Below are positions 1 to 6,151 of a stretch of DNA of 7,283 nt, one piece after another. The stretch lies in assembly GCA_947427985.1 (NCBI GenBank), contig CANEKB010000055.1:1-7283 (forward strand), read 5' to 3'. The notes under the pieces were generated by a model. That model was not told the DNA's origin. It saw only the letters and a list, made by a program, of their open reading frames with translations, and did not search any database. The stretch comes from an uncultured Candidatus Saccharibacteria bacterium. GTDB lineage: Bacteria > Patescibacteriota > Saccharimonadia > Saccharimonadales > Saccharimonadaceae. The first letter of the stretch is position 1. Every line of letters starts with the position of its first letter. The translations under genes and the position numbers were made by a program.

Positions 1-245
1 ATCGCAACGCCTAATGGCTTAACCCATTTTGGATGTTTAAGAACCACCTTGCTAAGAAGACTATTTTTAACATCATCCTTAAAGTTCGTCTCACACTTCT
101 GCAGCCGAACTTTCTTGCCGACACAACCCCAAGCTTTCTTAAAAACTGCCCAGTATTTTCGACCGATATCGCGGCGAAAGATGCTTAAGAAAGCAGCAAA
201 AACACCAACAAGACACAGGATAATAAACGCAGCCACACATACCAT
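1..245 (-). CDS. Unidentified membrane-anchored protein, 5' part only
   Basis: This is an open frame of 81 complete codons that starts with ATG at 245 and runs off the left edge without a stop. The N-terminus is a hydrophobic segment at about residues 3-22, followed by a very basic stretch (FRRDIGRK near 23-30, then KK, GKKVR). The segment is therefore probably a signal anchor or first TM helix, with the basic part cytoplasmic. Cysteines occur at residues 3, 11, 41 and 51, and aromatic and basic residues alternate. I cannot name the family. The start is supported by a strong extended -10 exactly six bases upstream (252-260). There is no Shine-Dalgarno, so the message would be leaderless. The aspS stop lies only 20 nt upstream, and the promoter fits inside that gap. 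The residue composition and the fitted promoter argue for a real gene over a chance frame. The overlapping plus-strand frame at 49-249 is an antisense shadow. Confidence 0.75.
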   Translation of the reverse strand, partial: MVCVAAFIILCLVGVFAAFLSIFRRDIGRKYWAVFKKAWGCVGKKVRLQKCETNFKDDVKNSLLSKVVLKHPKWVKPLGVA

Positions 246-251
246 ATAGAT

Positions 252-262
252 ATTATAGCACA
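252..262 (-). promoter_or_regulatory. Extended -10 promoter of the left-edge gene, start-proximal
   Basis: The minus strand reads TGTGC followed by a perfect TATAAT (252-257), then six bases, then ATG at 245. With usual sigma-70 geometry, transcription would begin at the start codon. The 17-nt-spaced -35 position has no good match; TTGAAG lies about 20 nt upstream, inside the end of aspS. The element fills nearly the whole gap between aspS and this gene. Confidence 0.7.
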
Positions 263-265
263 GGG

Positions 266-2020
266 TTATTCTTCGTCTTCAATAATCGCGAGATGAGCTT
301 CTTCAAGTTGATTGTCGTCAACAGCAGACGGCGAGTTCATCATCAAATCAACGCCTGAACCATTCTTCGGGAAGGCGACAATATCGCGAATATTCTTTAA
401 GCCTTCGAGTACCATAAACATACGGTCGATACCAAAGGCACAACCAGCGTGAGGAGGTGCACCAAACTTGAAAGCGTTGAGCATTCCGCCAAACTTCTTA
501 GCGACATACTCCTGATCGTAGCCAAGTACGCCGAAAACTTCGTACATAATCTCTGGGTTATAGTTTCGCACTGCGCCTGAGCAAACTTCGTAACCGTTCA
601 TTACCATATCGTACTGATCAGCGACGATATCAAGTTTATTCTCAGTCTCACGAATCGCCTTTAGTCCACCCTTCGGCAACGAGAATGGGTTGTGACCGAA
701 GTCAAGCTTATTTGCGCCATCATCCCATTCATAAAACGGAAAATCTACGATCCAACAAAGGGCGACTTTATTATCATCCTTTAGACCAAGCGTGTCTGCA
801 AATGCAATCCGTACAGCACCAAGTACTTTGTTGACTTTTTCACGTTCATCCGCACCAAAGAACACCGCATCTCCATCCTCTGCACCAGTTTTCTCTCGAA
901 CCGCCTTCAATTCTTCATCTTTCAGGAACTTCACCACTGGACCTTTAGCTTCCCCATCACCAAAGACAATATAGGCTAAACCGCCAGCGCCATTCTTCCG
1001 AGCAAGATCCGTAAACTCATCGATTTGTTTGCGAGTAAAACTAGCCCCGCCCGGCACCCGAATGGCCTTCACGCAAGGAGCTTGAAAAACCTTAAACTCA
1101 ACATTCTTCAAAGCCTCAGTCAAATCCACCATCTCGAGACTATAACGCAAGTCAGGCTTGTCGGTGCCGTATTTTTCCATCGCCTCACGGTAGGGAATCC
1201 GCGGAACATCATTACTAACGAGTTCTTTGCCAGCAAATTCGGTCACTAATTGTTTAATTAACGGCTCAAGCGTCTGTCGAACGACTTCCCCATCATCAAC
1301 AAAAGCCATCTCGCAGTCAAGCTGATAAAAATCACCATAGAGACGATCAGCGCGTGGATCTTCATCGCGGAAGCACGGCGCAATCTGATAGTAACGCGGG
1401 ATCCCGCCCACCATCAGAAGTTGTTTGAACTGCTGCGGAGCTTGTGGCAAGGCATAGAACTTTCCTGGGTGCAAACGTGAAGGTACGAGAAAATCGCGCG
1501 CGCCCTCTGGTGACGAGTTTGCAAGAATCGGGGTCGTGACTTCAATAAAATCATGCTCGTCCATATATCTACGCATACAACGATAGTACTCGGCTCGTCG
1601 TCTCAAGGTTTGTTGCATCGATGGGCGCCGTAAGTCGAGGTAGCGATACTTAAGACGCAAGTCCTCACCCGACGGATCACCTTCGTCGTGCGTATTGACT
1701 GGCAAAGGTTCAGATTTATTAATCAAAGTTAGCTCATCGACGACAATCTCAATATCACCAGTCTCAATGTTAGGATTTTTAAGCTCTGGAGCACGCTCAC
1801 GCACATTTCCAGTCGCCGAGATAACAAATTCATCACGCAGACCTTCGGCGGTTTTGAAAGCTTCTGCTACGTCCGGAGTAATTACAAGCTGAATCACACC
1901 CTTATGATCACGGAGATCAATAAAAATCAGGCCGCCATGATCACGGCGAGAATTCACCCAGCCGGAAACGCTGACTTTTTTACCAATTTCTGATTTTAGT
2001 TCCGTAGATAAGCTTCTCAT
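266..2020 (-). CDS. aspS: Aspartyl-tRNA synthetase (AspRS), probably non-discriminating
   Basis: A cytoplasmic class II synthetase that charges tRNA-Asp with aspartate. At 584 residues it is full length for the bacterial type. An N-terminal OB-fold anticodon-binding domain (about 1-105) contains GWVNSRRDHGGLIFIDLRD. The catalytic domain begins near 120. Motif 1 lies around 158-182 (TPILANSSPEGARDF), the flipping-loop region around 184-200, motif 2 has FRDEDPRADR at 217-226, and a bacterial GAD insertion spans roughly 285-410. Motif 3 ends with FGIDR (arginine 533). The sequence resembles the alphaproteobacterial subclass, with a GDFYQLD-type motif 2 tail and FGGMLNAFKFGAPPHAG near 509-525. 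Histidine 28 in RDHGG is the state seen in non-discriminating enzymes such as that of Pseudomonas, whereas discriminating ones usually have leucine. It may therefore also make Asp-tRNA-Asn for the GatCAB amidotransferase (inference). ATG at 2020 is the only start that fits the OB fold, and it has no Shine-Dalgarno. Confidence 0.97.
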   Translation of the reverse strand: MRSLSTELKSEIGKKVSVSGWVNSRRDHGGLIFIDLRDHKGVIQLVITPDVAEAFKTAEGLRDEFVISATGNVRERAPELKNPNIETGDIEIVVDELTLINKSEPLPVNTHDEGDPSGEDLRLKYRYLDLRRPSMQQTLRRRAEYYRCMRRYMDEHDFIEVTTPILANSSPEGARDFLVPSRLHPGKFYALPQAPQQFKQLLMVGGIPRYYQIAPCFRDEDPRADRLYGDFYQLDCEMAFVDDGEVVRQTLEPLIKQLVTEFAGKELVSNDVPRIPYREAMEKYGTDKPDLRYSLEMVDLTEALKNVEFKVFQAPCVKAIRVPGGASFTRKQIDEFTDLARKNGAGGLAYIVFGDGEAKGPVVKFLKDEELKAVREKTGAEDGDAVFFGADEREKVNKVLGAVRIAFADTLGLKDDNKVALCWIVDFPFYEWDDGANKLDFGHNPFSLPKGGLKAIRETENKLDIVADQYDMVMNGYEVCSGAVRNYNPEIMYEVFGVLGYDQEYVAKKFGGMLNAFKFGAPPHAGCAFGIDRMFMVLEGLKNIRDIVAFPKNGSGVDLMMNSPSAVDDNQLEEAHLAIIEDEE

Positions 2021-2024
2021 ATCT

Positions 2025-2038
2025 ATTATATTAGCACA
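2025..2038 (-). promoter_or_regulatory. aspS proximal promoter (start-proximal extended -10)
   Basis: The minus strand reads TGTGC-TAATAT-AATAG-AT-ATG. Two overlapping -10 candidates exist: TAATAT (2028-2033), preceded by TGC and seven bases from the ATG, and TATAAT (2025-2030), four bases from it. TTCCAA at 2051-2056 is a weak -35, spaced 17 nt from TAATAT. Either hexamer places the 5' end at or within a few bases of the start codon, consistent with a leaderless aspS message. Confidence 0.65.
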
Positions 2039-2060
2039 TTTTGTGAAAATTTGGAAGCAA

Positions 2061-2090
2061 AGAAAAGCGGAGCATCAGGCAAGCTGATAC
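2061..2090 (-). terminator. Hairpin with U-rich tail between the solute-binding-protein gene and aspS
   Basis: On the minus strand GTATCAG (2084-2090) pairs with CTGATGC (2072-2078) around a five-base loop. This makes seven pairs, one of them G-U. A pyrimidine-rich tail with CTTTTC follows at about 2062-2067. The stem is modest and four bases (TCCG) separate it from the U-tract, so termination may be partial. It could end the secG/solute-binding-protein transcript, act as an attenuator for the promoter just upstream at 2102-2130, or simply be a 5' mRNA hairpin. Confidence 0.45.
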
Positions 2091-2101
2091 CTTATACTAC
2101 C

Positions 2102-2130
2102 ATTGTAGCACAGATTACATATTTTGTCAA
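2102..2130 (-). promoter_or_regulatory. Near-consensus sigma-70 promoter overlapping the solute-binding-protein stop codon
   Basis: The minus strand has TTGACA (2125-2130), a 17-nt spacer ending in TGTGC, then TACAAT (2102-2107). That is a perfect -35, a 5/6 -10 with an extended TGn element, and optimal spacing. The TGA stop of the upstream gene is inside the -35. The predicted start near 2095 lies about 75 nt before aspS and only about five bases before the hairpin at 2072-2090. Its product would be either a leadered aspS mRNA without a Shine-Dalgarno or a very short RNA ending after that hairpin. Confidence 0.65.
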
Positions 2131-3857
2131 GGGGTACGATTCTTAGCAGACTTGTTTACCGCCCAATATTCGACATCCACGAAGCGGTCAGTTGCATAAA
2201 CTAGGCGATCTTCCTCTGAGAAAGCACGAACATTACGGTTAAAATAGTAGGTAAGGCTAGCTTGATAAATACCGATAGCCGGAACGTCATTCACCCAGCG
2301 CCGCAAAAAGGTTTCATATTTACTTACCCGAGCACTCAGATCCATTGAGGTGCGAGCACCCAAAATTAGATCATCCACCAAGGCATTGGCATAATTCGAG
2401 AGGTTTAGACCCGAGTTTGAAGACTGCGATGAGTGATAGTAGGCAAAAAGATCTGGATCGGCCCCAAGTTCGACTTCGTAAAGCAAGATATCGTAGTCGC
2501 GCTGACGGATAACGTTAACAAAGAATTCTTGACCAGGCGCTGAAATTGACAAGTCAACCACGAAGCCCAGTTCCTCGAGCTGAATTTTTAGAATTTCGGC
2601 CAGCTGAGGAAAATATCCAGAATTCGTTGTGGCGAGTCGTAAGGTCTGTCCGGCTACGCCAGCCGCTGTGATAGCTTCTTTCGCTGCAGTGAGATCATAA
2701 GCTGGCAACTCCGGATACTCATTCAGCTCAATTTCAGAGCTAAGAATCGGATAGTCAAGTGGGAATTCGTAGCCGAGAACCGAACGAATTTCCGACATGT
2801 TAATCCCCTTTTGGATAGCCTGACGTACAGAAAGGTTATTTAGGAGCGGGCTGGTCGTGTTTAGAAAGGCGAAGACCCCGCTCGCGATCGCAGTCTGTTT
2901 CTCATAAATAAGTTCGGATGACATCTGGTCGCGATAAACTGCTGAAAGCTCCGCCGTAGCCGTAACTTCACCAGTCGAAATCGCCGTCACGATATCCTCT
3001 GGATCGGAATAAGTGTGAATCGCAAAGCTATTAAGCATTGGCTCACTTTTATAGTAGTATGGGTTTGAGGCAAGGTAGACGATTTTTTCTCCGTCACCGG
3101 AAACATTCTGCATAGCGTTAAAGGTAAAAGCACCGCTTGTAACTGGACTAGTGCTAAAACTGTGCTCAAGTAGCTGACTTGAAGATACTTCTCCCAAAAT
3201 ATGCGACGGTAAAATCGGAATGTTTAAAGTTGCATCGAAATCAGCATAAGCCGAAGGCAGTGCAAAAAATAGCGTGTTGTCAATTCGTTCAACCGTTACC
3301 CCCGCAAAGTTCGAAGAATAGGTCGTGTTGACGGTCGGATCCTTAGCGAGATTAATCGTATATAGCACATCATCTAGAGTGATCGGCTCACCATCAGACC
3401 ATTTTAGACCATCACGCAAGGTAACTGCCCAAACCTTACCAGTGTCGTCTGGAGTGATCGAGGCCGCCAAACCAAGCCCAACGTGGCCCGAGTAATCGAT
3501 TGTCGAGAGAGTGGCAAACATTAACTTTGAGAGAACTTTTTCACTATTCGTGGTGGCAAAAAGCGGGTTTAGGGTATTGACGCGACCAGTCGTTGCTTCG
3601 ATATAGGTACCACCGTCGACATAAGCTTGGACGGAATATGATTGGCTATACCAAAAAGCCTGCGTCAAGGCTAACGATGTAATGATTACGATTAGCAGAC
3701 ACCACTCAAGAATCAGGAGCCGGACTCGTTTTGCATGTGGCAAGCGGTCAATGATGTTCTCCTGGATATGCTCTCGACTCCCTTCGCGAGCCCGCTCAGA
3801 AAATTGTTCCCAACGCTGGGAGAGCTTTTGGCCACGCTTTTTGGCGATAGGTTTCAT
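2127..3857 (-). CDS. Membrane-anchored ABC-type peptide/solute-binding protein (SBP family 5)
   Basis: A 576-residue extracytoplasmic binding protein resembling OppA/DppA (SBP_bac_5), which normally delivers peptides or other small solutes to an ABC permease. A basic N-terminal tail of about 45 residues, rich in R, K and E, precedes one TM helix at about 47-69. There is no lipobox, and the only nearby cysteine (residue 53) lies inside the helix, so this is a signal-anchored, tail-inside protein rather than a lipoprotein. The family signature region GGTYIEATTGRVNTLNPLF follows at 82-100. Later come LRDGLKWSDGEPITLDDVLYT, typical of these proteins, and a C-terminal lobe with a repeat of the fold. 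It lies 33 nt behind secG and is probably co-transcribed. GGGAG sits nine bases before the ATG at 3857. No permease or ATPase gene is in the window, so the substrate and partner are unknown. Confidence 0.88.
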   Translation of the reverse strand: MKPIAKKRGQKLSQRWEQFSERAREGSREHIQENIIDRLPHAKRVRLLILEWCLLIVIITSLALTQAFWYSQSYSVQAYVDGGTYIEATTGRVNTLNPLFATTNSEKVLSKLMFATLSTIDYSGHVGLGLAASITPDDTGKVWAVTLRDGLKWSDGEPITLDDVLYTINLAKDPTVNTTYSSNFAGVTVERIDNTLFFALPSAYADFDATLNIPILPSHILGEVSSSQLLEHSFSTSPVTSGAFTFNAMQNVSGDGEKIVYLASNPYYYKSEPMLNSFAIHTYSDPEDIVTAISTGEVTATAELSAVYRDQMSSELIYEKQTAIASGVFAFLNTTSPLLNNLSVRQAIQKGINMSEIRSVLGYEFPLDYPILSSEIELNEYPELPAYDLTAAKEAITAAGVAGQTLRLATTNSGYFPQLAEILKIQLEELGFVVDLSISAPGQEFFVNVIRQRDYDILLYEVELGADPDLFAYYHSSQSSNSGLNLSNYANALVDDLILGARTSMDLSARVSKYETFLRRWVNDVPAIGIYQASLTYYFNRNVRAFSEEDRLVYATDRFVDVEYWAVNKSAKNRTP

Positions 3858-3890
3858 ACTAACTTGCTCCCACTTCCTTTTGTTTTAGTA

Positions 3891-4118
3891 TTACGCTGGA
3901 ATCAAAATTAAAGCCAAGATCGAAACTACAAAAACCACGACACAAACAATTGTCGCATTAAAAAGCGAGCGCTCTAGACCGCGGCGAGTTGTATAAAGTT
4001 CGCCGGAGCTACCAAACCCAGCACCCAATGAAGCACCACGCTGCTGCAATAAAATCAGCAAAATCGATAAAATTGCCGAGATAAAGATAATGCTCTGAAA
4101 TAGTGTTCCCAAATTCAT
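3891..4118 (-). CDS. secG: Protein-export membrane subunit SecG
   Basis: A 75-residue inner-membrane protein that assists the SecYE channel during SecA-driven export. Two TM helices are visible, about 5-24 and 53-73, joined by a loop with the family hallmark QQRGASLGAGFG at 25-36. The length is normal for SecG. ATG at 4118 is preferred because it lies exactly six bases from TATAAT (4125-4130), which has a matching -35, and because there is no Shine-Dalgarno. The promoter predicts a leaderless message. It is the first gene of an apparent pair with the membrane-anchored solute-binding protein. Confidence 0.93.
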   Translation of the reverse strand: MNLGTLFQSIIFISAILSILLILLQQRGASLGAGFGSSGELYTTRRGLERSLFNATIVCVVVFVVSILALILIPA

Positions 4119-4124
4119 GTTTAT

Positions 4125-4153
4125 ATTATACTCCGGTCAGAGCACAAAATCAA
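4125..4153 (-). promoter_or_regulatory. secG promoter, predicted leaderless start
   Basis: The minus strand shows TTGATT (4148-4153), 17 nt, then a perfect TATAAT (4125-4130), then six bases to the ATG at 4118. The -35 matches consensus at four of six positions. This is the only start-proximal promoter here without TGC before the hexamer (it has GAG), and it is the one with a recognisable -35. Confidence 0.72.
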
Positions 4154-4164
4154 GGCGTTCGCCT
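4148..4164 (-). terminator. Short GC-rich palindrome with T-rich tail after the holin-family gene
   Basis: AGGCG-AA-CGCCT (4153-4164) is a perfect inverted repeat just after the TAA stop at 4168-4170, and it is followed on the minus strand by TGATTTTG. The stem is only four or five pairs around a tight loop, so it is at best a weak terminator. Its last base overlaps the -35 of the secG promoter, so it could equally be an operator-like element or chance. Confidence 0.3.
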
Positions 4165-4167
4165 AAA

Positions 4168-4539
4168 TTAGCTGAGAAAGAGGTTAAGGACGGAGTTTAT
4201 CACACTCATAACAATACTTGAGATAACCGCACCCCAAATATCCATTTCTACACCCGGTAAGAGGTGAATTGTGAGAACCACCATTGCAGTATTAATAATT
4301 AGCGTCGAGATACCCATTGTAAGAATCGCCAGCGGCAGAGCCAGAAGTTTCACGAGTGGCTTCACGATCGAGTTGATTAGCGAAAAGATGAGACCGGCTA
4401 TCACATAAAGCATCCAAGGCTGCTCAAAATTAGCCGAAGCGTCAGCACTAACCGTGCCAAGCCACGTAATACAGAGATACATACCAAGGCTGGAGGCCGC
4501 CCAACGTAATAGAAAAATAACGATTTGTTTCTTGATCAT
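4168..4539 (-). CDS. Four-TM membrane protein of the phage-holin-like PF04020 family
   Basis: A 123-residue integral membrane protein with four hydrophobic segments at about 7-28, 42-60, 64-88 and 100-121. The central stretch SLINSIVKPLVKLLALPL at 53-70, followed by a glycine-containing helix and LPGVEMDIWGAVISS near 94-108, is the pattern of the small bacterial family named after a mycobacterial phage holin. Members are widespread chromosomal proteins of unknown role, and the name alone is not evidence of lysis activity. No endolysin or other phage gene is near it. The basic N-terminus (MIKKQ) suggests the N-terminus is inside. The start at 4539 is supported by an extended -10 exactly six bases upstream and has no Shine-Dalgarno. 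Confidence 0.85.
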   Translation of the reverse strand: MIKKQIVIFLLRWAASSLGMYLCITWLGTVSADASANFEQPWMLYVIAGLIFSLINSIVKPLVKLLALPLAILTMGISTLIINTAMVVLTIHLLPGVEMDIWGAVISSIVMSVINSVLNLFLS

Positions 4540-4545
4540 AGATAT

Positions 4546-4555
4546 ATTATAGCAC
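4546..4555 (-). promoter_or_regulatory. Extended -10 promoter of the holin-family gene, start-proximal
   Basis: The minus strand has GTGC-TATAAT (hexamer 4546-4551), six bases, then ATG at 4539. No convincing -35 is seen at 17 nt (TTTTGT). A small palindrome AGCAC-TC-GTGCT abuts the hexamer on its upstream side. The geometry predicts transcription starting on the initiation codon. Confidence 0.68.
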
Positions 4556-4583
4556 GAGTGCTTATATTACAAAAAGTAAGACC

Positions 4584-4802
4584 CTATTTGGACTGATTTT
4601 TATCCGCGCGGCTATTAGCAACTAGAGCAAAGGTGAGAAATGTCGCCACAATAAATAGTGCAATTGCGATTACTAATAGTGGTGCATTCATCCTAAACTG
4701 TTCGTGCTGCGCGATGCCTTGTAGCATGGCGTCAAACATAGCTTCGCATTCGGGGCCAGCGTCGGGCGCACAGGTGCCACCGAAGAATTTCATGACTTCC
4801 AT
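4584..4802 (-). CDS. Small single-pass membrane protein, 72 residues, unknown function
   Basis: I do not recognise the family. The first 38 residues hold two cysteines (11 and 19, in CAPDAGPEC), several acidic residues and methionines. One TM helix follows at about 39-62, with a short polar tail containing R65, K68 and K72. The positive-inside rule favours an outside N-terminus and inside C-terminus, which would put the cysteine pair outside, where it could form a disulfide (inference). ATG at 4802 is chosen over the in-frame ATG three codons later because it is exactly six bases from a TGCTAAAAT element. There is no Shine-Dalgarno. The start lies four bases after the uvrC stop, so it could also be reached by transcripts reading through from uvrC. 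Confidence 0.72.
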   Translation of the reverse strand: MEVMKFFGGTCAPDAGPECEAMFDAMLQGIAQHEQFRMNAPLLVIAIALFIVATFLTFALVANSRADKNQSK

Positions 4803-4806
4803 AATG

Positions 4807-6120
4807 CTATTTTAGCATATTTTTGCGCTTCAATAAAGTATGGTAGGTAATCGCAAAGCGATGCGCCTCGTCATCGATTCGGGCGATTAGTTTTGCGATA
4901 TGAGAGTTGCCAGGTAGCGGAATTAGTTTATAACCATCGTCATCCGGCACGATAATACGCACAGCAGCGTTGCGGGTATGGTCACCAGACTTATCGCGGC
5001 CAATCACGGCAATATGCTCCGCCTCAAGCAAATCGCGCACAGCATTAACTTGGGTTATGCCGCCATCGAGCACAATTAGATTTGGAAAATCCCATTCTTT
5101 GTGCTTTAGGCGGCGCTCTATTACCTCGCGTAAGTTCGCCGCGTCGTCATTCTTCTGATGGCGAAGCTTAAATTTACGGTATTCGGAACGATCCGAGGCC
5201 CCGTTCACGAAAACCACCATCGAACCAACCACGTTTGTGCCCGACTGGTGAGAAATATCGTAACCTTCAATACGACGAGGCGGCTCCGGCAAACGCAAAG
5301 CCATCTGCAAATCGACTAAGGCTTGGTCCGAAGATATATCCAAGAATTCCTTGTCCGAGAAGACGATTTTCTTCTGGAGCTCGCGTAGGCCAAAAAGTTG
5401 TTTGCGAAGCTCGGCCGCTTCCTCAAAGTTTTCAGCTTTTGCGGCGTCTTTCATCTGTTTTTCGAGGTCTTTGAGCAATTTATGACGACCGCCTTCAAGG
5501 TATAGGCGCAGTTTACGTAGGTTTTTCTTGTACTCTTCTGGTGTCATACGACCAACCTCGATCCCCGGTGTGAGGCCCAGATCTGTATTGAGAGTCTTTT
5601 TACCATCATAGGGTTTATCGTAATAGGGAAAAACTTTGCGCAAAATCCGCAACGCCTTCTCGACAGCACTCTTACCATAAAATGGACCGATATACGTCGC
5701 TTTGTCATCTTGAGGGGTCCGCGTAAAACTAAGGTATGGCACCTCCGACTTCATATCGATTCGAACATAAGAGACAGTCTTATCATCGCGCAAAAGTATA
5801 TTCCATTTCGGCATGTAGCGCTTAATCATTTCCGACTCAAGAAAGAGCGCGTCCATCTCTGTATCAACCACGATCCAATCAGTATCAGCTATTTCGCGAA
5901 CAAGAGCTTCCGTCTTTGGATCCTTCTGAGTCTTGTGGAAGTATTGACGTACCCGATTTTTAAGCACGGCCGCCTTACCAACATAGATTACTTCGCCACC
6001 CGCATTTTTATGGAAGTAAACTCCCGGACTAGCCGGTAGGGTTTTGAGCTTTAGAAGCAGGGCCTCGCGCATTGCGGGCGTCACGGAATCGTCAAGCTGA
6101 TAGTCGGTCGGTTTAGCCAT
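4807..6120 (-). CDS. uvrC: UvrC excinuclease subunit, short cysteine-free form lacking the HhH domain
   Basis: The nuclease of UvrABC nucleotide excision repair, incising both sides of a DNA lesion. It has 437 residues, against about 600 usually. An N-terminal GIY-YIG nuclease domain (about 29-112) shows GVY at 33-35, YVG at 47-49, R56 and E95. A UVR motif that contacts UvrB follows near 214-249. The RNase H-like second nuclease carries the apparent catalytic residues D288 (GYDISH), D352 (LDGG) and H420 (DEAHRF). The protein stops at 437, just where the paired helix-hairpin-helix DNA-binding domain normally begins. The cysteine-rich stretch between GIY-YIG and UVR is replaced by cysteine-free sequence, and the whole protein has no cysteine. 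ATG at 6120 (MAKPTDY) is chosen over the longer frame from 6294, because the extension runs through the SDR coding region and matches no UvrC. AGAAG lies five bases upstream. The 31-nt gap suggests an operon with the SDR gene. Confidence 0.93.
   Translation of the reverse strand: MAKPTDYQLDDSVTPAMREALLLKLKTLPASPGVYFHKNAGGEVIYVGKAAVLKNRVRQYFHKTQKDPKTEALVREIADTDWIVVDTEMDALFLESEMIKRYMPKWNILLRDDKTVSYVRIDMKSEVPYLSFTRTPQDDKATYIGPFYGKSAVEKALRILRKVFPYYDKPYDGKKTLNTDLGLTPGIEVGRMTPEEYKKNLRKLRLYLEGGRHKLLKDLEKQMKDAAKAENFEEAAELRKQLFGLRELQKKIVFSDKEFLDISSDQALVDLQMALRLPEPPRRIEGYDISHQSGTNVVGSMVVFVNGASDRSEYRKFKLRHQKNDDAANLREVIERRLKHKEWDFPNLIVLDGGITQVNAVRDLLEAEHIAVIGRDKSGDHTRNAAVRIIVPDDDGYKLIPLPGNSHIAKLIARIDDEAHRFAITYHTLLKRKNMLK
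4809..4817 (-). promoter_or_regulatory. Extended -10 promoter of the 72-residue gene, overlapping the uvrC stop
   Basis: The minus strand reads TGC-TAAAAT (hexamer 4809-4814), six bases, then ATG at 4802. The final T of the hexamer is the first base of the uvrC TAG stop (4807-4809). The -10 also lies in a small palindrome, ATGCTA/TAGCAT. The -35 position at 17 nt has TTTATT, a weak match inside uvrC. Confidence 0.58.
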
Positions 6121-6151
6121 AAGTTCTTCTGAGGTTTTGTTATTTATTGCC

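Noticed and set aside
49..249. A 66-codon plus-strand open frame at the left end
   Set aside because: It is antisense to the left-edge membrane protein frame, which has a well-placed promoter; the plus frame has none.
3651..3720. A lipobox in the solute-binding protein
   Set aside because: The only cysteine near the membrane segment (residue 53) lies within the hydrophobic helix, has no L-x-x-C lipobox context, and follows a tail of about 45 residues that is too long for a lipoprotein signal.
4551..4576. A plus-strand promoter (TGCTTATAT) sharing the palindrome upstream of the holin-family gene
   Set aside because: No plus-strand gene follows it. The hexamer resemblance is explained by the AT-rich palindrome around the minus-strand promoter.
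5710..6039. A 109-codon plus-strand open frame
   Set aside because: It lies antisense within the GIY-YIG domain of uvrC, and its composition looks like a complement shadow.
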